NCBI GenBank assembly: GCA_005808505.1
Contig: SYLX01000080.1
Location: forward strand, 1 to 32,977
Length of the DNA: 32,977 bases
From: Bdellovibrionales bacterium
Lineage (GTDB): Bacteria; Bdellovibrionota; Bdellovibrionia; Bdellovibrionales; JAMPXM01
Direction: 5' to 3'
The notes under the pieces: model-generated
What the model was told of the DNA's origin: nothing
What the model saw: only the letters and a program-made list of their open reading frames with translations
The model's database searches: none
In this document: positions 24,223-31,417 of the stretch, one piece after another
How positions within the stretch are numbered: the first letter of the stretch is position 1
Layout of the letters: each line of letters starts with the position of its first letter
Made by a program: the position numbers and the translations under genes

Positions 24223-24765
24223 TTAATCGAGAAAACCTTTAGCTCGTGTCACCGCAAGCGGCGAAAGTCCCTGCAAGAACGTGCTGATCTTTGCTTGCTG
24301 ATCGACAAAGACAATCGTGGGCGTGACCGAAAACGAGAATCTTGAAGACGAGATCCCCTCAGGATCCGCTAGCACCCGAAACGGCAGCGCTTCTTTCTCT
24401 CGGTAAGCGCGAACCGTTTCGATGGCTTCACCTACGCTCAACGCTACGATTCTGTCAGGCGGAAGGCTTCCATCCTCAACCGCTTTTTTAAATTGCGCCA
24501 GCTGCGCATGACAAGGCCCGCACCAAGTCGCCCATAAGACAAAGACGGTTTTCTTCCCGTTTTCGGGCAGAGTCACTCGCTCGCCGCCTAAATCTTTCGC
24601 GTAGAAAGCGTCGATGCTTTTTCCCTCTTGTGCGTTCGACTTCCACCAAAGCGGAACCTGTCGATACAAGGCGAAGATCAAGAGTCCCCAAAAGGCTAAG
24701 TCCCAGGCTATCTTCTTCAACTTTGAACCTGTTGTCCCTTGCGGCGATGTCATAAGAAGCATCAT
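24223..24765 (-). CDS. Membrane-anchored TlpA/ResA-type thioredoxin-like protein
   Basis: This 180-residue protein has a single N-terminal helix (WDLAFWGLLIFALY, ~21-34) that anchors it in the inner membrane, and a periplasmic thioredoxin fold. The active site WCGPC has Cys82 and Cys85, and FSVTPTIVFVD contains the cis-proline. The TlpA/ResA group reduces disulphides, including apocytochromes c during haem attachment; a c-type haem protein is encoded at 13338-14090. The start at 24765 follows GAGGAAG. The open frame reaches back to 24939, but that extension is basic and polar with no ribosome-binding site, and it would move the anchor inward. Confidence 0.9.
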   Translation of the reverse strand: MMLLMTSPQGTTGSKLKKIAWDLAFWGLLIFALYRQVPLWWKSNAQEGKSIDAFYAKDLGGERVTLPENGKKTVFVLWATWCGPCHAQLAQFKKAVEDGSLPPDRIVALSVGEAIETVRAYREKEALPFRVLADPEGISSSRFSFSVTPTIVFVDQQAKISTFLQGLSPLAVTRAKGFLD

Positions 24766-25105
24766 GACTTCCTCGCTCCAGAGTTTCAATTCGAAACGAT
24801 TTTTCCGCGAACGCGCTGACGAACTCTTCGACTCTGTCGAAACTGCTTTTTCGCAACGCCCGGAAAGTAAATCCTTAAAGAATTCCGAGCCTTCTCGGAA
24901 AATGCGTCGTTTCGGTGCGACGAGACTCCAGGCGATCACCCCGTTTTACCGTTCTTTCACCTAAGCGATTTCAAGATGTTAGAAGGCTCGCTTGTGGCAT
25001 CTAGCTTGAATGCTTTAGATGCGGGGCTTGGCGGATCCACCGGTGCTCGAATCGAGAGATGTCGGTAACGGAACCACAAGTTGGGACATGAGGGAGAAGA
25101 CCGCA
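24766..25105. other. Intergenic region between divergent genes
   Basis: These 340 bases lie upstream of both the thioredoxin-like gene and the basic membrane protein gene. A perfect dyad TTCCGAG (24883-24889) and CTCGGAA (24894-24900) with a CCTT loop may be an operator serving both directions. Open frames crossing it on both strands lack ribosome-binding sites. No RNA gene is recognised. Confidence 0.45.
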
Positions 25106-25975
25106 ATGAAAGAAAAGCTCGTTCTCATGATCCAGAAGCTTCCGAGCCTCGCGCAGGTACGAGCGTTTTTAAGCTCGCTGACCATGAAGCACGTCAACCT
25201 TGCATTGATCGCTTTTGCTTCAGCCGAGTTAGCTTTGATCGGCTATTTGAGTTACAACACGCCGGCACCTGTCGCTGCTTCATCTCAGAAAATTTCTCAG
25301 AAGCCGAAAGAAGTTTGGCCACGCCAAAACGTACGAACACGTCCGTCTCAAATGAACACGAAGACCGCGCGGCTCGCAACTGAGCGCGCACGTCCGCTTC
25401 GTTCAGCGGCGCGCCCTGCACAGGTCAAACCCTATCCCAGCCGTCATTCGCGAGTCGCATCGGCGCCGCGGGTTTTCCGGCAGTCACAACGCCCTTTCGC
25501 TTTGCCGAAGCGCTACCAAACTGGCTTAAAAGAGCACCCGGCAACGGCACAACGGGCTCTTCGCGCAACACGGAGCACGACGGCTAAAACTCAAGTCGTA
25601 AGTGCAAGCCGCACTAACGCTTCGTCAACACGTCAACGGAATGTGGCGTCGATCAAAGATGCGCGACGTTTCGCTCCTCGTAAGCCTTCAGCGAAATCCA
25701 ATCCGCTTCAACACATCGAGCGTGAAATCGCACGTGCGCCTTCGCAACGCCCGTCGTTAGCTTCGGAACTCAATCTCACGCGTCGCCAGGCTTGGGTTTT
25801 AACGAAACGTCATCAACGTCTCCGCGCCGATTTGCAGCGAGCCGATCAGAAGGGTGCGAGCGGCATGAAGCGCATCCTCGTTAATGACCATATGGCGTGG
25901 GCCAAAGAGTTTCTTGGTGAAGAGCGCTTTGAAATTTATCGCGAACGCTCTCGCTTGCTTGCGGCCGCCCGTTGA
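25106..25975 (+). CDS. Highly basic membrane-anchored protein of unknown function
   Basis: This 289-residue protein starts at ATG 25106, after GGGAGAAG. A helix at about 30-55 (VNLALIAFASAELALIGYLSY) anchors it. The rest is dominated by Arg, Ala, Ser, Thr, Gln and Pro with almost no acidic residues until the end, so a very high isoelectric point is expected. The final ~85 residues (HIEREIARAPSQRPSL onward) are predicted helical, with LNLTRRQAWVLTKRHQRLRADL and EEWFLGEERFEI-like character (observed: FLGEERFEIYRERSR). No family is recognised. The basic stretch could bind peptidoglycan, lipopolysaccharide or nucleic acid. Its last 40 bases overlap the convergent DUF885 gene. Confidence 0.65.
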   Translation: MKEKLVLMIQKLPSLAQVRAFLSSLTMKHVNLALIAFASAELALIGYLSYNTPAPVAASSQKISQKPKEVWPRQNVRTRPSQMNTKTARLATERARPLRSAARPAQVKPYPSRHSRVASAPRVFRQSQRPFALPKRYQTGLKEHPATAQRALRATRSTTAKTQVVSASRTNASSTRQRNVASIKDARRFAPRKPSAKSNPLQHIEREIARAPSQRPSLASELNLTRRQAWVLTKRHQRLRADLQRADQKGASGMKRILVNDHMAWAKEFLGEERFEIYRERSRLLAAAR

Positions 25976-27786
25976 GTCTTTTCGCGACTCAGCCATTCAT
26001 TAAAGCGTAGCTCCAACACATCAAGGGGAAGCGAGCCGTGCCCTAGCACTTCATCGTGATAGGCGCGGATATCAAATTTGTCGCCGAGTTCACGCTCGGC
26101 CCTTTTTCGAAGCTCCTGGAACTTCAACTCGCCGACTTTATACGCAAGCGCTTGGCCTGGCCATGTTATGTAACGGTCGACTTCGACCTCAACTTCGAGA
26201 CGCGACTTCGGCGTGAGACTTAGGAAATAGTCTATCGCTTGATCGCGCGTCCAACCTTTTGAATGAAGCCCCGTATCCAGCACGAGGCGAATCGCGCGCC
26301 AAATCTCGTAAGTTAGCTGACCGTAGCGAGAATACGGGTCTTTGAAGAGTCCGACGTCGCGACCTAAGCTCTCCGCGTAGAGCCCCCAGCCTTCGATGAA
26401 AGCCGTATGTCCGCCGTGACGACGGAACTCAGGTAACCCTTCAATCTCTTGGGCCAACGCGATTTGCAAGTGGTGCCCCGGCACCGCTTCGTGAAAAGTC
26501 AGCGCTTCCATCCCCCACTTCGGGCGTGCTTTTAGATTGAAAGTGTTTGCTTCGAAGAAGCCGGCTCGACCAGCTTCGAGGCTTCCAGAAATGTAGTAAG
26601 CAGTGGGTGATGCTGGTGCTTTATAGGCTGCCATTTCTCGCACGCCGTAAGGCAGGCGCGGAAGTCGCTTAAATAACTTTGGGAGTTCCGCATCCATTAG
26701 CTTACCGATTTCGCGGTATCCGGCAAGAAGCTCTTCGGAAGTGCTGTAGTAGAAGCGGTCATCTTCGAGCAAAAATTTATTGAAGGCTCGTAAGTCTCCT
26801 TTGAACCCGACCTGCTCCCGAATCTTCTCCATCTCTGCGCGAATGCGCGCAACCTCTCTCAGTCCCAACTCATGCAATTCATCAGGGGTCATCGGAGTTG
26901 TCGTATGATATTGAGCTAAATGGGCGTACCAATCGCGCCCTTGCGGAACGCTTGTCCACGCGATTTCGGTGCGACAGTTCGGGATATAATCTTTCACGAG
27001 AAACGCGCGGAATCCACGGAGCGCCGGGAAGACTTTCGTTTCGAGAATCGCCTTAGCGCGCGTGCGGATTTTCCCTTTTTCGTCGTCCGTGATGCGGTTT
27101 GAGGAGAGCTCAGCAAAAGGTTTATATAAGGGACTCTCTTCGACCGTGCCGGTCAGCAAGACATCGATCTGTCCAGGCACTCGTTCCATGAAAATCTTTA
27201 CGGGAGTTACCTTTCTCTTAAGTCCCTCGCGCATTCTCTCGGTCGTTTGCGCAAGGACTCTGTCGATTTTGTCCAAGCGACCGAGGATGTTCTCGTAGTC
27301 ATTCACCGTCCCTCTTGGCATCGCCTCCAACTGATCGGGAATTTCGATGTGCGGACCTTCTAAGTGATTGGCCGCGAGAACCTCAGAATCGAATCTTTGT
27401 CCCTCGACCGAAATCCGCAGATCGCGCAAAGCCAAATCGTAACTGACTCGAGTTTCTCCCTTGAGCCCGTTCCTCGAAATGGATTTCAAACTCGCCAGCT
27501 GGCATTTTGAAATTTCAGCTCTCTCGTTTACCGCTGCCAGTGACTGATCGGTCCACCGATCGGCGCCTTGAAGATGACCCAGGGAAGACGCCCATTCAGG
27601 GTAAATCTCCATCGCATATTTCCATTGAACGTCGAGGAAGCTTTTGAACCGCGCCTCCGGAGAGCCCACTTTAACGGCGTTTGAGAAGCGAGCACAGATC
27701 TGTTTAGGCTGAGCTTGCGCGACTCCTCCGACAATGAGTCCACTGATCAGTGCCGTCAGTGCCGTCAGTGCCAATACATTGAACAT
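25936..27786 (-). CDS. Secreted DUF885 metallopeptidase-like protein
   Basis: This 616-residue protein belongs to the DUF885 family. It has a signal peptide (ALTALTALISGLIVGGVAQA|QPK). The zinc-binding motif HEAVPGHHLQ lies at about residue 430 and is followed by FIEGWGLYAESLG, where the Glu acts as third ligand, with R-RYGQLTYEIWRAIRLVLDTGLH and GQALAYKVG later; all are hallmarks of the family. Members are predicted to be periplasmic peptidases with unknown physiological substrates. The gene overlaps the convergent upstream gene by 40 bases at its 3' end, where it encodes a basic tail (AASKRERSR). Its start is ATG 27786 after GGGGG. Confidence 0.93.
   Translation of the reverse strand: MFNVLALTALTALISGLIVGGVAQAQPKQICARFSNAVKVGSPEARFKSFLDVQWKYAMEIYPEWASSLGHLQGADRWTDQSLAAVNERAEISKCQLASLKSISRNGLKGETRVSYDLALRDLRISVEGQRFDSEVLAANHLEGPHIEIPDQLEAMPRGTVNDYENILGRLDKIDRVLAQTTERMREGLKRKVTPVKIFMERVPGQIDVLLTGTVEESPLYKPFAELSSNRITDDEKGKIRTRAKAILETKVFPALRGFRAFLVKDYIPNCRTEIAWTSVPQGRDWYAHLAQYHTTTPMTPDELHELGLREVARIRAEMEKIREQVGFKGDLRAFNKFLLEDDRFYYSTSEELLAGYREIGKLMDAELPKLFKRLPRLPYGVREMAAYKAPASPTAYYISGSLEAGRAGFFEANTFNLKARPKWGMEALTFHEAVPGHHLQIALAQEIEGLPEFRRHGGHTAFIEGWGLYAESLGRDVGLFKDPYSRYGQLTYEIWRAIRLVLDTGLHSKGWTRDQAIDYFLSLTPKSRLEVEVEVDRYITWPGQALAYKVGELKFQELRKRAERELGDKFDIRAYHDEVLGHGSLPLDVLELRFNEWLSREKTQRAAASKRERSR
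27747..27772. repeat. 9-bp tandem repeat in the signal-peptide coding region
   Basis: TCAGTGCCG occurs twice and then without its last base (27747, 27756 and 27765). On the minus strand it encodes the repeated Leu-Thr-Ala of the DUF885 signal peptide. Gain or loss of a unit would keep the frame and change the signal-helix length by three residues. Confidence 0.9.
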
Positions 27787-27922
27787 ATCGCCCCCAAGAT
27801 ATCTCGTTGAAACTCAATCCTCGCGTTAGACGTGGTTTGATGGCAAGCCGGTCCTCACGATTCAGAGACTTCGGATAGCTCGGAGCGAAATGCGTTTGCA
27901 TTGTGTCGTGCTTGTCCCGCAG

Positions 27923-27951
27923 TTGAACTTCTCTTCGGTCCTTCCTACGAT
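27923..27951 (+). promoter_or_regulatory. Candidate sigma-70-type promoter for the phosphoesterase gene
   Basis: TTGAAC (27923-27928) and TACGAT (27946-27951) lie 17 bases apart, each matching four of six consensus bases. The predicted start point near 27958 is about 30 bases before the ATG at 27989. Confidence 0.45.
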
Positions 27952-27988
27952 TAATAAGTGACCATTTGAATAAAGAAGGGAGCAGCCC

Positions 27989-28816
27989 ATGGATGAGGGC
28001 CGCGAAGAGAGCCTCCTGAAGTTCGGCCTAGTTGGTGACTCAGGGATCAAACATTTGAATTCGGAACCGCTACGGAAGTCCCTGAAGCGACTGAACGCTA
28101 CGCGTTTGATCATTCCGGGCGACAATCTTTATGATCTCAGCGAATCGTACGCATCAATTTGGGATCCGTGGAAAAAGGAGGGCTTTGACTTTTCCGTCGT
28201 CGCGCTCGGCAACCACACCCTTTCTTACACGGTCGAGATGGACTACTTCGGCATGCCGAACGAGTACTTCGCGCGCGCCGTTGGTTCCGCACTTTTTTTG
28301 ATCCTCAACTCCGATAACGAAGCTAATGCGCACGAACAAGCCAGCTGGCTGAGAACGCAGCTCCAAGCTACGCGAGCACCTTTCGTTTTTGTAGTCTTCC
28401 ACCATCCGCCATTCACGGTTACCGACTTCCATCCGTGGCGAGAAAAAGAAGCTTTCCACTTAGCCGTCCGTCCCGTTCTGCTTGAGTTCGGATCGAAGAT
28501 CTCGAGTCTCATCGTCGGGCACGATCACGTCACGGGACTTTTTGAGATGAACGGAATCAAGGTCATCGTGGCCGGCGCCGGAACGCAAACTCGACCGACA
28601 GAGATCGTTGACCCTCAGATCGACGATGCGGTCGTAACACGTATCGCGCTTTTTCACGATCGTGCAACATGGGCGCGTCTCGATGTCGACCCCTCGTTGA
28701 AAGAAGCTCGACTTCACTTCGTTGATCTTCAAAAAGAACAAGTGGTCAGTACCGTGCTGTTAACGGAAGACCCGAGCCGACGGACGGAGAAATCTAAGCC
28801 GTTGCTCGAGCGTTGA
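27989..28816 (+). CDS. Metallophosphoesterase, purple-acid-phosphatase-like
   Basis: This 275-residue protein carries the calcineurin-like metal motifs in the form seen in purple acid phosphatases: GLVGDSG, IIPGDNLYD (GDxxY), ALGNHT, VVFHHPPFT and IVGHDH. The first motif is GDSG rather than DxH, and the Tyr in GDNLYD is the residue that gives purple enzymes their colour, so a di-metal phosphoesterase related to that group is likely. Substrates could be phosphomonoesters or nucleotides. There is no signal peptide, unlike most purple acid phosphatases, so it is probably cytoplasmic. GGGAG lies seven bases before ATG 27989. The final ~40 residues are polar and variable. Confidence 0.9.
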   Translation: MDEGREESLLKFGLVGDSGIKHLNSEPLRKSLKRLNATRLIIPGDNLYDLSESYASIWDPWKKEGFDFSVVALGNHTLSYTVEMDYFGMPNEYFARAVGSALFLILNSDNEANAHEQASWLRTQLQATRAPFVFVVFHHPPFTVTDFHPWREKEAFHLAVRPVLLEFGSKISSLIVGHDHVTGLFEMNGIKVIVAGAGTQTRPTEIVDPQIDDAVVTRIALFHDRATWARLDVDPSLKEARLHFVDLQKEQVVSTVLLTEDPSRRTEKSKPLLER

Positions 28817-28965
28817 TCGCGTTAGCATCGGCGCCGGTTGAGAAAGAATGATCATGCATCTTTCACCTAGGCGCGCGAGACCTTGGGGCTTCGGCGGAGT
28901 ACACCGAAGACTCGGAACTCGAACTAGCGAATTAGCAAAGATGAACCAACAAGCGAGGTGACAAG

Positions 28966-29199
28966 ATGGAAAAAGATGGCAGGGATGAAAATCGCACGTC
29001 TTCAAACACTTGGCGCGACGAAGCCTCAGGACGAGGCGATCGCGCAACCGAAATGAGCGGGACGGCCGAAGCGTCTTTGAAAGCCGCGGAAGGCTTGAGT
29101 GTCGGCCCGGAACTCAACACACATCCCACTGAGATTCCCTTTCCGAAGGATGAAACGGGCCGACACGCCACCGACGACTGGAAGAAGAACAAACATTAA
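28966..29199 (+). CDS. Small hydrophilic protein of unknown function, 77 residues
   Basis: This small reading frame starts at ATG 28966, with AGGTGACAAG before it. The product is polar, rich in Glu, Asp, Arg, Gly and Ser, and looks disordered, with no membrane segment or cysteine. It resembles stress-type or DNA/protein-shielding small proteins in composition only. Its stop shares TTAA (29196-29199) with the convergent 74-residue gene. Confidence is moderate because short polar frames can arise by chance, but the ribosome-binding site, start and neighbour geometry are all good. Confidence 0.55.
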   Translation: MEKDGRDENRTSSNTWRDEASGRGDRATEMSGTAEASLKAAEGLSVGPELNTHPTEIPFPKDETGRHATDDWKKNKH

Positions 29200-29420
29200 G
29201 AGTAGTCAGCGCTGTTCTTCTCGGCTTCGTGACGAGCACGATCATCTGATCCTCGCAAAGGATCAGATGAATTTTGATTCGCTTCATCGATCGGCTGCAA
29301 ACCTGCAGTCCCTTCATTGGCTTGATTAGCTGGTGGTGCCTCGGGCACAACGTCAGCAGGACTTTTCTGATCAGCAGGATCACCTTCTGCTTTTAATTTG
29401 CTTTGTTCAATATTCGCCAT
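29196..29420 (-). CDS. Small acidic protein of unknown function, 74 residues
   Basis: The start at 29420 (MANIEQSKLK) has AAGGAG seven bases upstream, while an in-frame ATG at 29426 would leave only one base, so 29420 is preferred. The product is polar, acidic and Pro/Ala/Asn-rich, probably disordered (PADQKSPADVVPEAPPANQANE). A 12-bp perfect inverted repeat inside the gene encodes DPLRGSDD and may double as a terminator for the plus-strand neighbour. No family is recognised. It is likely transcribed from its own promoter, as it sits after the end of nothing on its strand except the unrelated gene upstream at 29439. Confidence 0.6.
   Translation of the reverse strand: MANIEQSKLKAEGDPADQKSPADVVPEAPPANQANEGTAGLQPIDEANQNSSDPLRGSDDRARHEAEKNSADYS
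29242..29270. terminator. 12-bp perfect hairpin inside the 74-residue gene
   Basis: TCATCTGATCCT (29242-29253) pairs with AGGATCAGATGA (29259-29270) around the loop CGCAA, and on the plus strand it is followed by ATTTTGATT. Lying 42 bases after the stop of the rightward 77-residue gene, it is placed to end that transcript from within the opposing coding sequence. Confidence 0.5.
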
Positions 29421-29438
29421 CGTCATTCTCCTTCGTTT

Positions 29439-29933
29439 TTAAGCACGACAGATCACACTGGAGAGATGTTTGAGCCTGCGGCCGGCCTCACTCTTCGGTA
29501 GATCTTTGCCGTACGTGAGTTTTGGCTTCAGGGTCCCCGGGTCGGCAATGTAATAGACTTCATCACCGAACACGCCAACGTCATCCCAATCTGCGCTATC
29601 GGCGCCGTCGTAACCGAACTTTTTGCAAACGGAATTAGCTGCAGCCTTGGTGGCGATCGGCGTATCGAGAACTGAGAAGCCAATTCCCAACACGAGAGAT
29701 CGCTGCCCTGCCGGAGTAGTTTGAAAAACGATATTCGAAAGCACCGCCTGCTCACCTAGCTCCGAAATTTCGGCCGTGAGACGAGGACTCACTCGCTTAG
29801 TTCTGGCGGCTGCGGTTGATGAAGTTGATTCTTGCGCTTGCGCGAGCGGAACAAATCCGAGTAGTGCTGCAAGAAAAGTTAGGGTGAGACGGGAGTACAC
29901 GCCTAAACCGAAATTTTGAAGGGCAACTTTCAT
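29439..29933 (-). CDS. Secreted protein of unknown function, 164 residues
   Basis: This protein starts at ATG 29933 after GGAG (29941-29944 region on the minus strand) and has a signal peptide ending near AQA|QEST. The mature part is a mixed alpha/beta domain with two cysteines, in NSVCKKFGYDGADSADWDD and at the end in SVICRA, which probably pair. In between are strands such as SLVLGIGFSVLD and GDEVYYIAD. It has no recognised family. It is the last gene of the leftward group from 32977, but it has its own candidate promoter with an inverted repeat and a leader hairpin. Confidence 0.7.
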   Translation of the reverse strand: MKVALQNFGLGVYSRLTLTFLAALLGFVPLAQAQESTSSTAAARTKRVSPRLTAEISELGEQAVLSNIVFQTTPAGQRSLVLGIGFSVLDTPIATKAAANSVCKKFGYDGADSADWDDVGVFGDEVYYIADPGTLKPKLTYGKDLPKSEAGRRLKHLSSVICRA

Positions 29934-29952
29934 GAAGGTCTCCAATGGTTCT

Positions 29953-29972
29953 TTTCACGCAAGAGCGTGAAA
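29953..29972. promoter_or_regulatory. Leader hairpin upstream of the 164-residue secreted protein
   Basis: TTTCACGC (29953-29960) and GCGTGAAA (29965-29972) form an eight-base stem with the loop AAGA, lying about 20 bases before the ATG and just upstream of the ribosome-binding site on the minus strand. It could affect mRNA stability or translation. Confidence 0.45.
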
Positions 29973-30007
29973 CCACTTCTTCGCCACGCCCAAGAATCCC
30001 ACTGGAG

Positions 30008-30046
30008 ATATTAGCGCGCATGATAAAAACATCACAAACATGCGCG
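30008..30046 (-). promoter_or_regulatory. Candidate promoter with inverted-repeat operator
   Basis: On the minus strand, TTGTGA (30037-30032) and TAATAT (30013-30008) stand 18 bases apart, four of six bases matching in each. The inverted repeat CGCGCATG/CATGCGCG (30015-30022 and 30039-30046) places one arm in the spacer beside the -10 box and the other just upstream of the -35 box, as expected of a repressor-binding site. Confidence 0.45.
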
Positions 30047-30087
30047 ATAGACTGCTGATTCAGTAACGTTCCTAAAGCGTCGCCCGC

Positions 30088-30516
30088 TCAGCGACAACGA
30101 AACTCAATCTGCGAAACGTAGTCGCGATCGCTCGTCGCCGTGTAACCGACGGCACCCGCAGTTCCCAGGAGGCCACCGATCGGATTTGGCTCGCGAACGC
30201 CATGGCCTCCCGCGACTGCAACGGGGCCTGAAAGCAACATTGCGACTTTTGAGCCCGTGCGAATCGTGCTTCGAGTGTCCTCGTCCATCTGACCGGAGTA
30301 ACTTGTCCCGCCGTCGCGAACGATAACGGCATCACGCCCCCTTTTTTCACAATACTTTTGCGCTGCCTCAAGAGCTTCAGACTCGGCGTCATCCCGCTCA
30401 ATATCTCTTACAACGACGCGATTGGAGTGCTCCCCCGGCATGACCCGAACCTGCGCCGTCGAACAAGCCGAAAGGCCACCTAAAAACAACAAAGTCACAA
30501 ATTTAAAATTAAACAT
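30088..30516 (-). CDS. Small lipoprotein of unknown function
   Basis: This 142-residue protein begins at ATG 30516 with a lipoprotein signal peptide whose lipobox is LSAC (Cys18). The mature part has an alpha/beta segment VRVMPGEHSNRVVVRDIER, a helix ESEALEAAQKYCEKRG and strand DAVIVRDGG, then a Gly/Ala-rich stretch (SGPVAVAGGHGV, PIGGLLGTAGAVGY) that could insert in or lie against a membrane, and it ends in a pair of strands with a cysteine (EFRCR). Glycine-zipper-like sequence of this kind is found in outer-membrane lipoproteins, but no named family is recognised. Only a weak ribosome-binding site is visible. It follows the 258-residue barrel gene by 82 bases. Confidence 0.72.
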   Translation of the reverse strand: MFNFKFVTLLFLGGLSACSTAQVRVMPGEHSNRVVVRDIERDDAESEALEAAQKYCEKRGRDAVIVRDGGTSYSGQMDEDTRSTIRTGSKVAMLLSGPVAVAGGHGVREPNPIGGLLGTAGAVGYTATSDRDYVSQIEFRCR

Positions 30517-30598
30517 ATTGGATTTATCTTTCTCGCGCAGGAGCCTCATCTCTCGAAACGGGCTCTGCGTTATGTTCATGAAATGAAGGACCGAATAT

Positions 30599-31375
30599 TT
30601 ACAGTCGCCAGATGAAATTCACGCCGGCTTGGTGGAACTCAGGGCTAGTTGCGAGCTTCGCGTAAGCATTGGCTCCGAACTTTCGGCTAAAATAAAACGT
30701 CGAATCCAAGCCCGCAAAGCCAATGAAGCCGATGTTCGTTTGCTTCACGGAGCTACTTCCCGAATCGAAGGGTCCAAACGACTCGATGGTCTCCACTTGC
30801 GTCCCCTGCAGGTAGGCAGCTCCAAGAAGGACTCCAATGCGGAACTGCTTTTCTCGACTCCCAATTACGCCGGGGGCAAGAGATGCCGCGATTGAGGCTC
30901 CCCACTCTGCTGTCGCCACGCTACTTTCGTGTGGTCCGTAACTTCCGAAAGCGTTCTCCTGGGAGTACACGGTGCCTCGAAGAGCGAGCAACTGCGCCTG
31001 AAGTCCAAGATAGATCGTCGGATTATATTGAATGCCGACAAGTGCACCGGAGCTTCCAGCTCCGTCACCAACGCCTGTGAGCACGCCAATTTGAAAATCA
31101 GCTTTTGAATAAGTCTCGCGAGGTTCTTCATCACGATAAGTTACGGCATTCTTTGTAGGTGGAACGTCGTCCTCACTCTCTTGCGGCTCTACGACCTGCG
31201 CGCCGCGCCCTTGATTCACATCGTTGGAACCCGGTGCTTTTTGAAAGTAGAAGTTATAAGTATCGCCACTCTGCTGCGTTTGCACATCAGGCTTCTGGTC
31301 TTGCGCATGAGCTTTGAAGGCCAACGACGAACTTATGGTCATCATCGCAACGGCATTTAAAATTCGGGTTTTCAC
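30599..31375 (-). CDS. Outer-membrane barrel-like protein with YNFYFQK signature (paralogue 1)
   Basis: This 258-residue protein uses a GTG start at 31375 behind GGGAG. Its signal peptide ends at AHA|QDQ. Soon after cleavage comes YNFYFQK (40-46), then nine residues and GRG. A Pro/Glu/Asp-rich linker follows to about residue 95. The rest is a chain of amphipathic strands (FQIGVLTGVGDGAG, GALVGIQYNPTIYLGLQAQLLAL, IGFIGFAGLDSTFYF) ending in VNFIWRL, typical of a small outer-membrane barrel of perhaps eight strands. The next gene upstream encodes a clear paralogue with the same signature, linker and barrel. Both follow a sigma-54 activator gene, so they are probably controlled by it. No named family is known to me. 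Confidence 0.75.
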   Translation of the reverse strand: MKTRILNAVAMMTISSSLAFKAHAQDQKPDVQTQQSGDTYNFYFQKAPGSNDVNQGRGAQVVEPQESEDDVPPTKNAVTYRDEEPRETYSKADFQIGVLTGVGDGAGSSGALVGIQYNPTIYLGLQAQLLALRGTVYSQENAFGSYGPHESSVATAEWGASIAASLAPGVIGSREKQFRIGVLLGAAYLQGTQVETIESFGPFDSGSSSVKQTNIGFIGFAGLDSTFYFSRKFGANAYAKLATSPEFHQAGVNFIWRL

Positions 31376-31404
31376 GTCAATCTCCCTGAGATCAAATCAG
31401 TCAA

Positions 31405-31410
31405 ATTATA
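31405..31410 (-). promoter_or_regulatory. Perfect -10 box before paralogue 1
   Basis: TATAAT lies on the minus strand between the two paralogous genes, 30 bases before the GTG start. The -35 region at 16-18 bases upstream is poor and falls in the end of the upstream gene, so this is a weak candidate for an internal promoter. Confidence 0.3.
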
Positions 31411-31417
31411 CGAGTCA

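Noticed and set aside
24614-24964. Plus-strand frame across the divergent region
   Set aside because: It runs antisense to the thioredoxin-like gene's N-terminus and has no ribosome-binding site or signal features.
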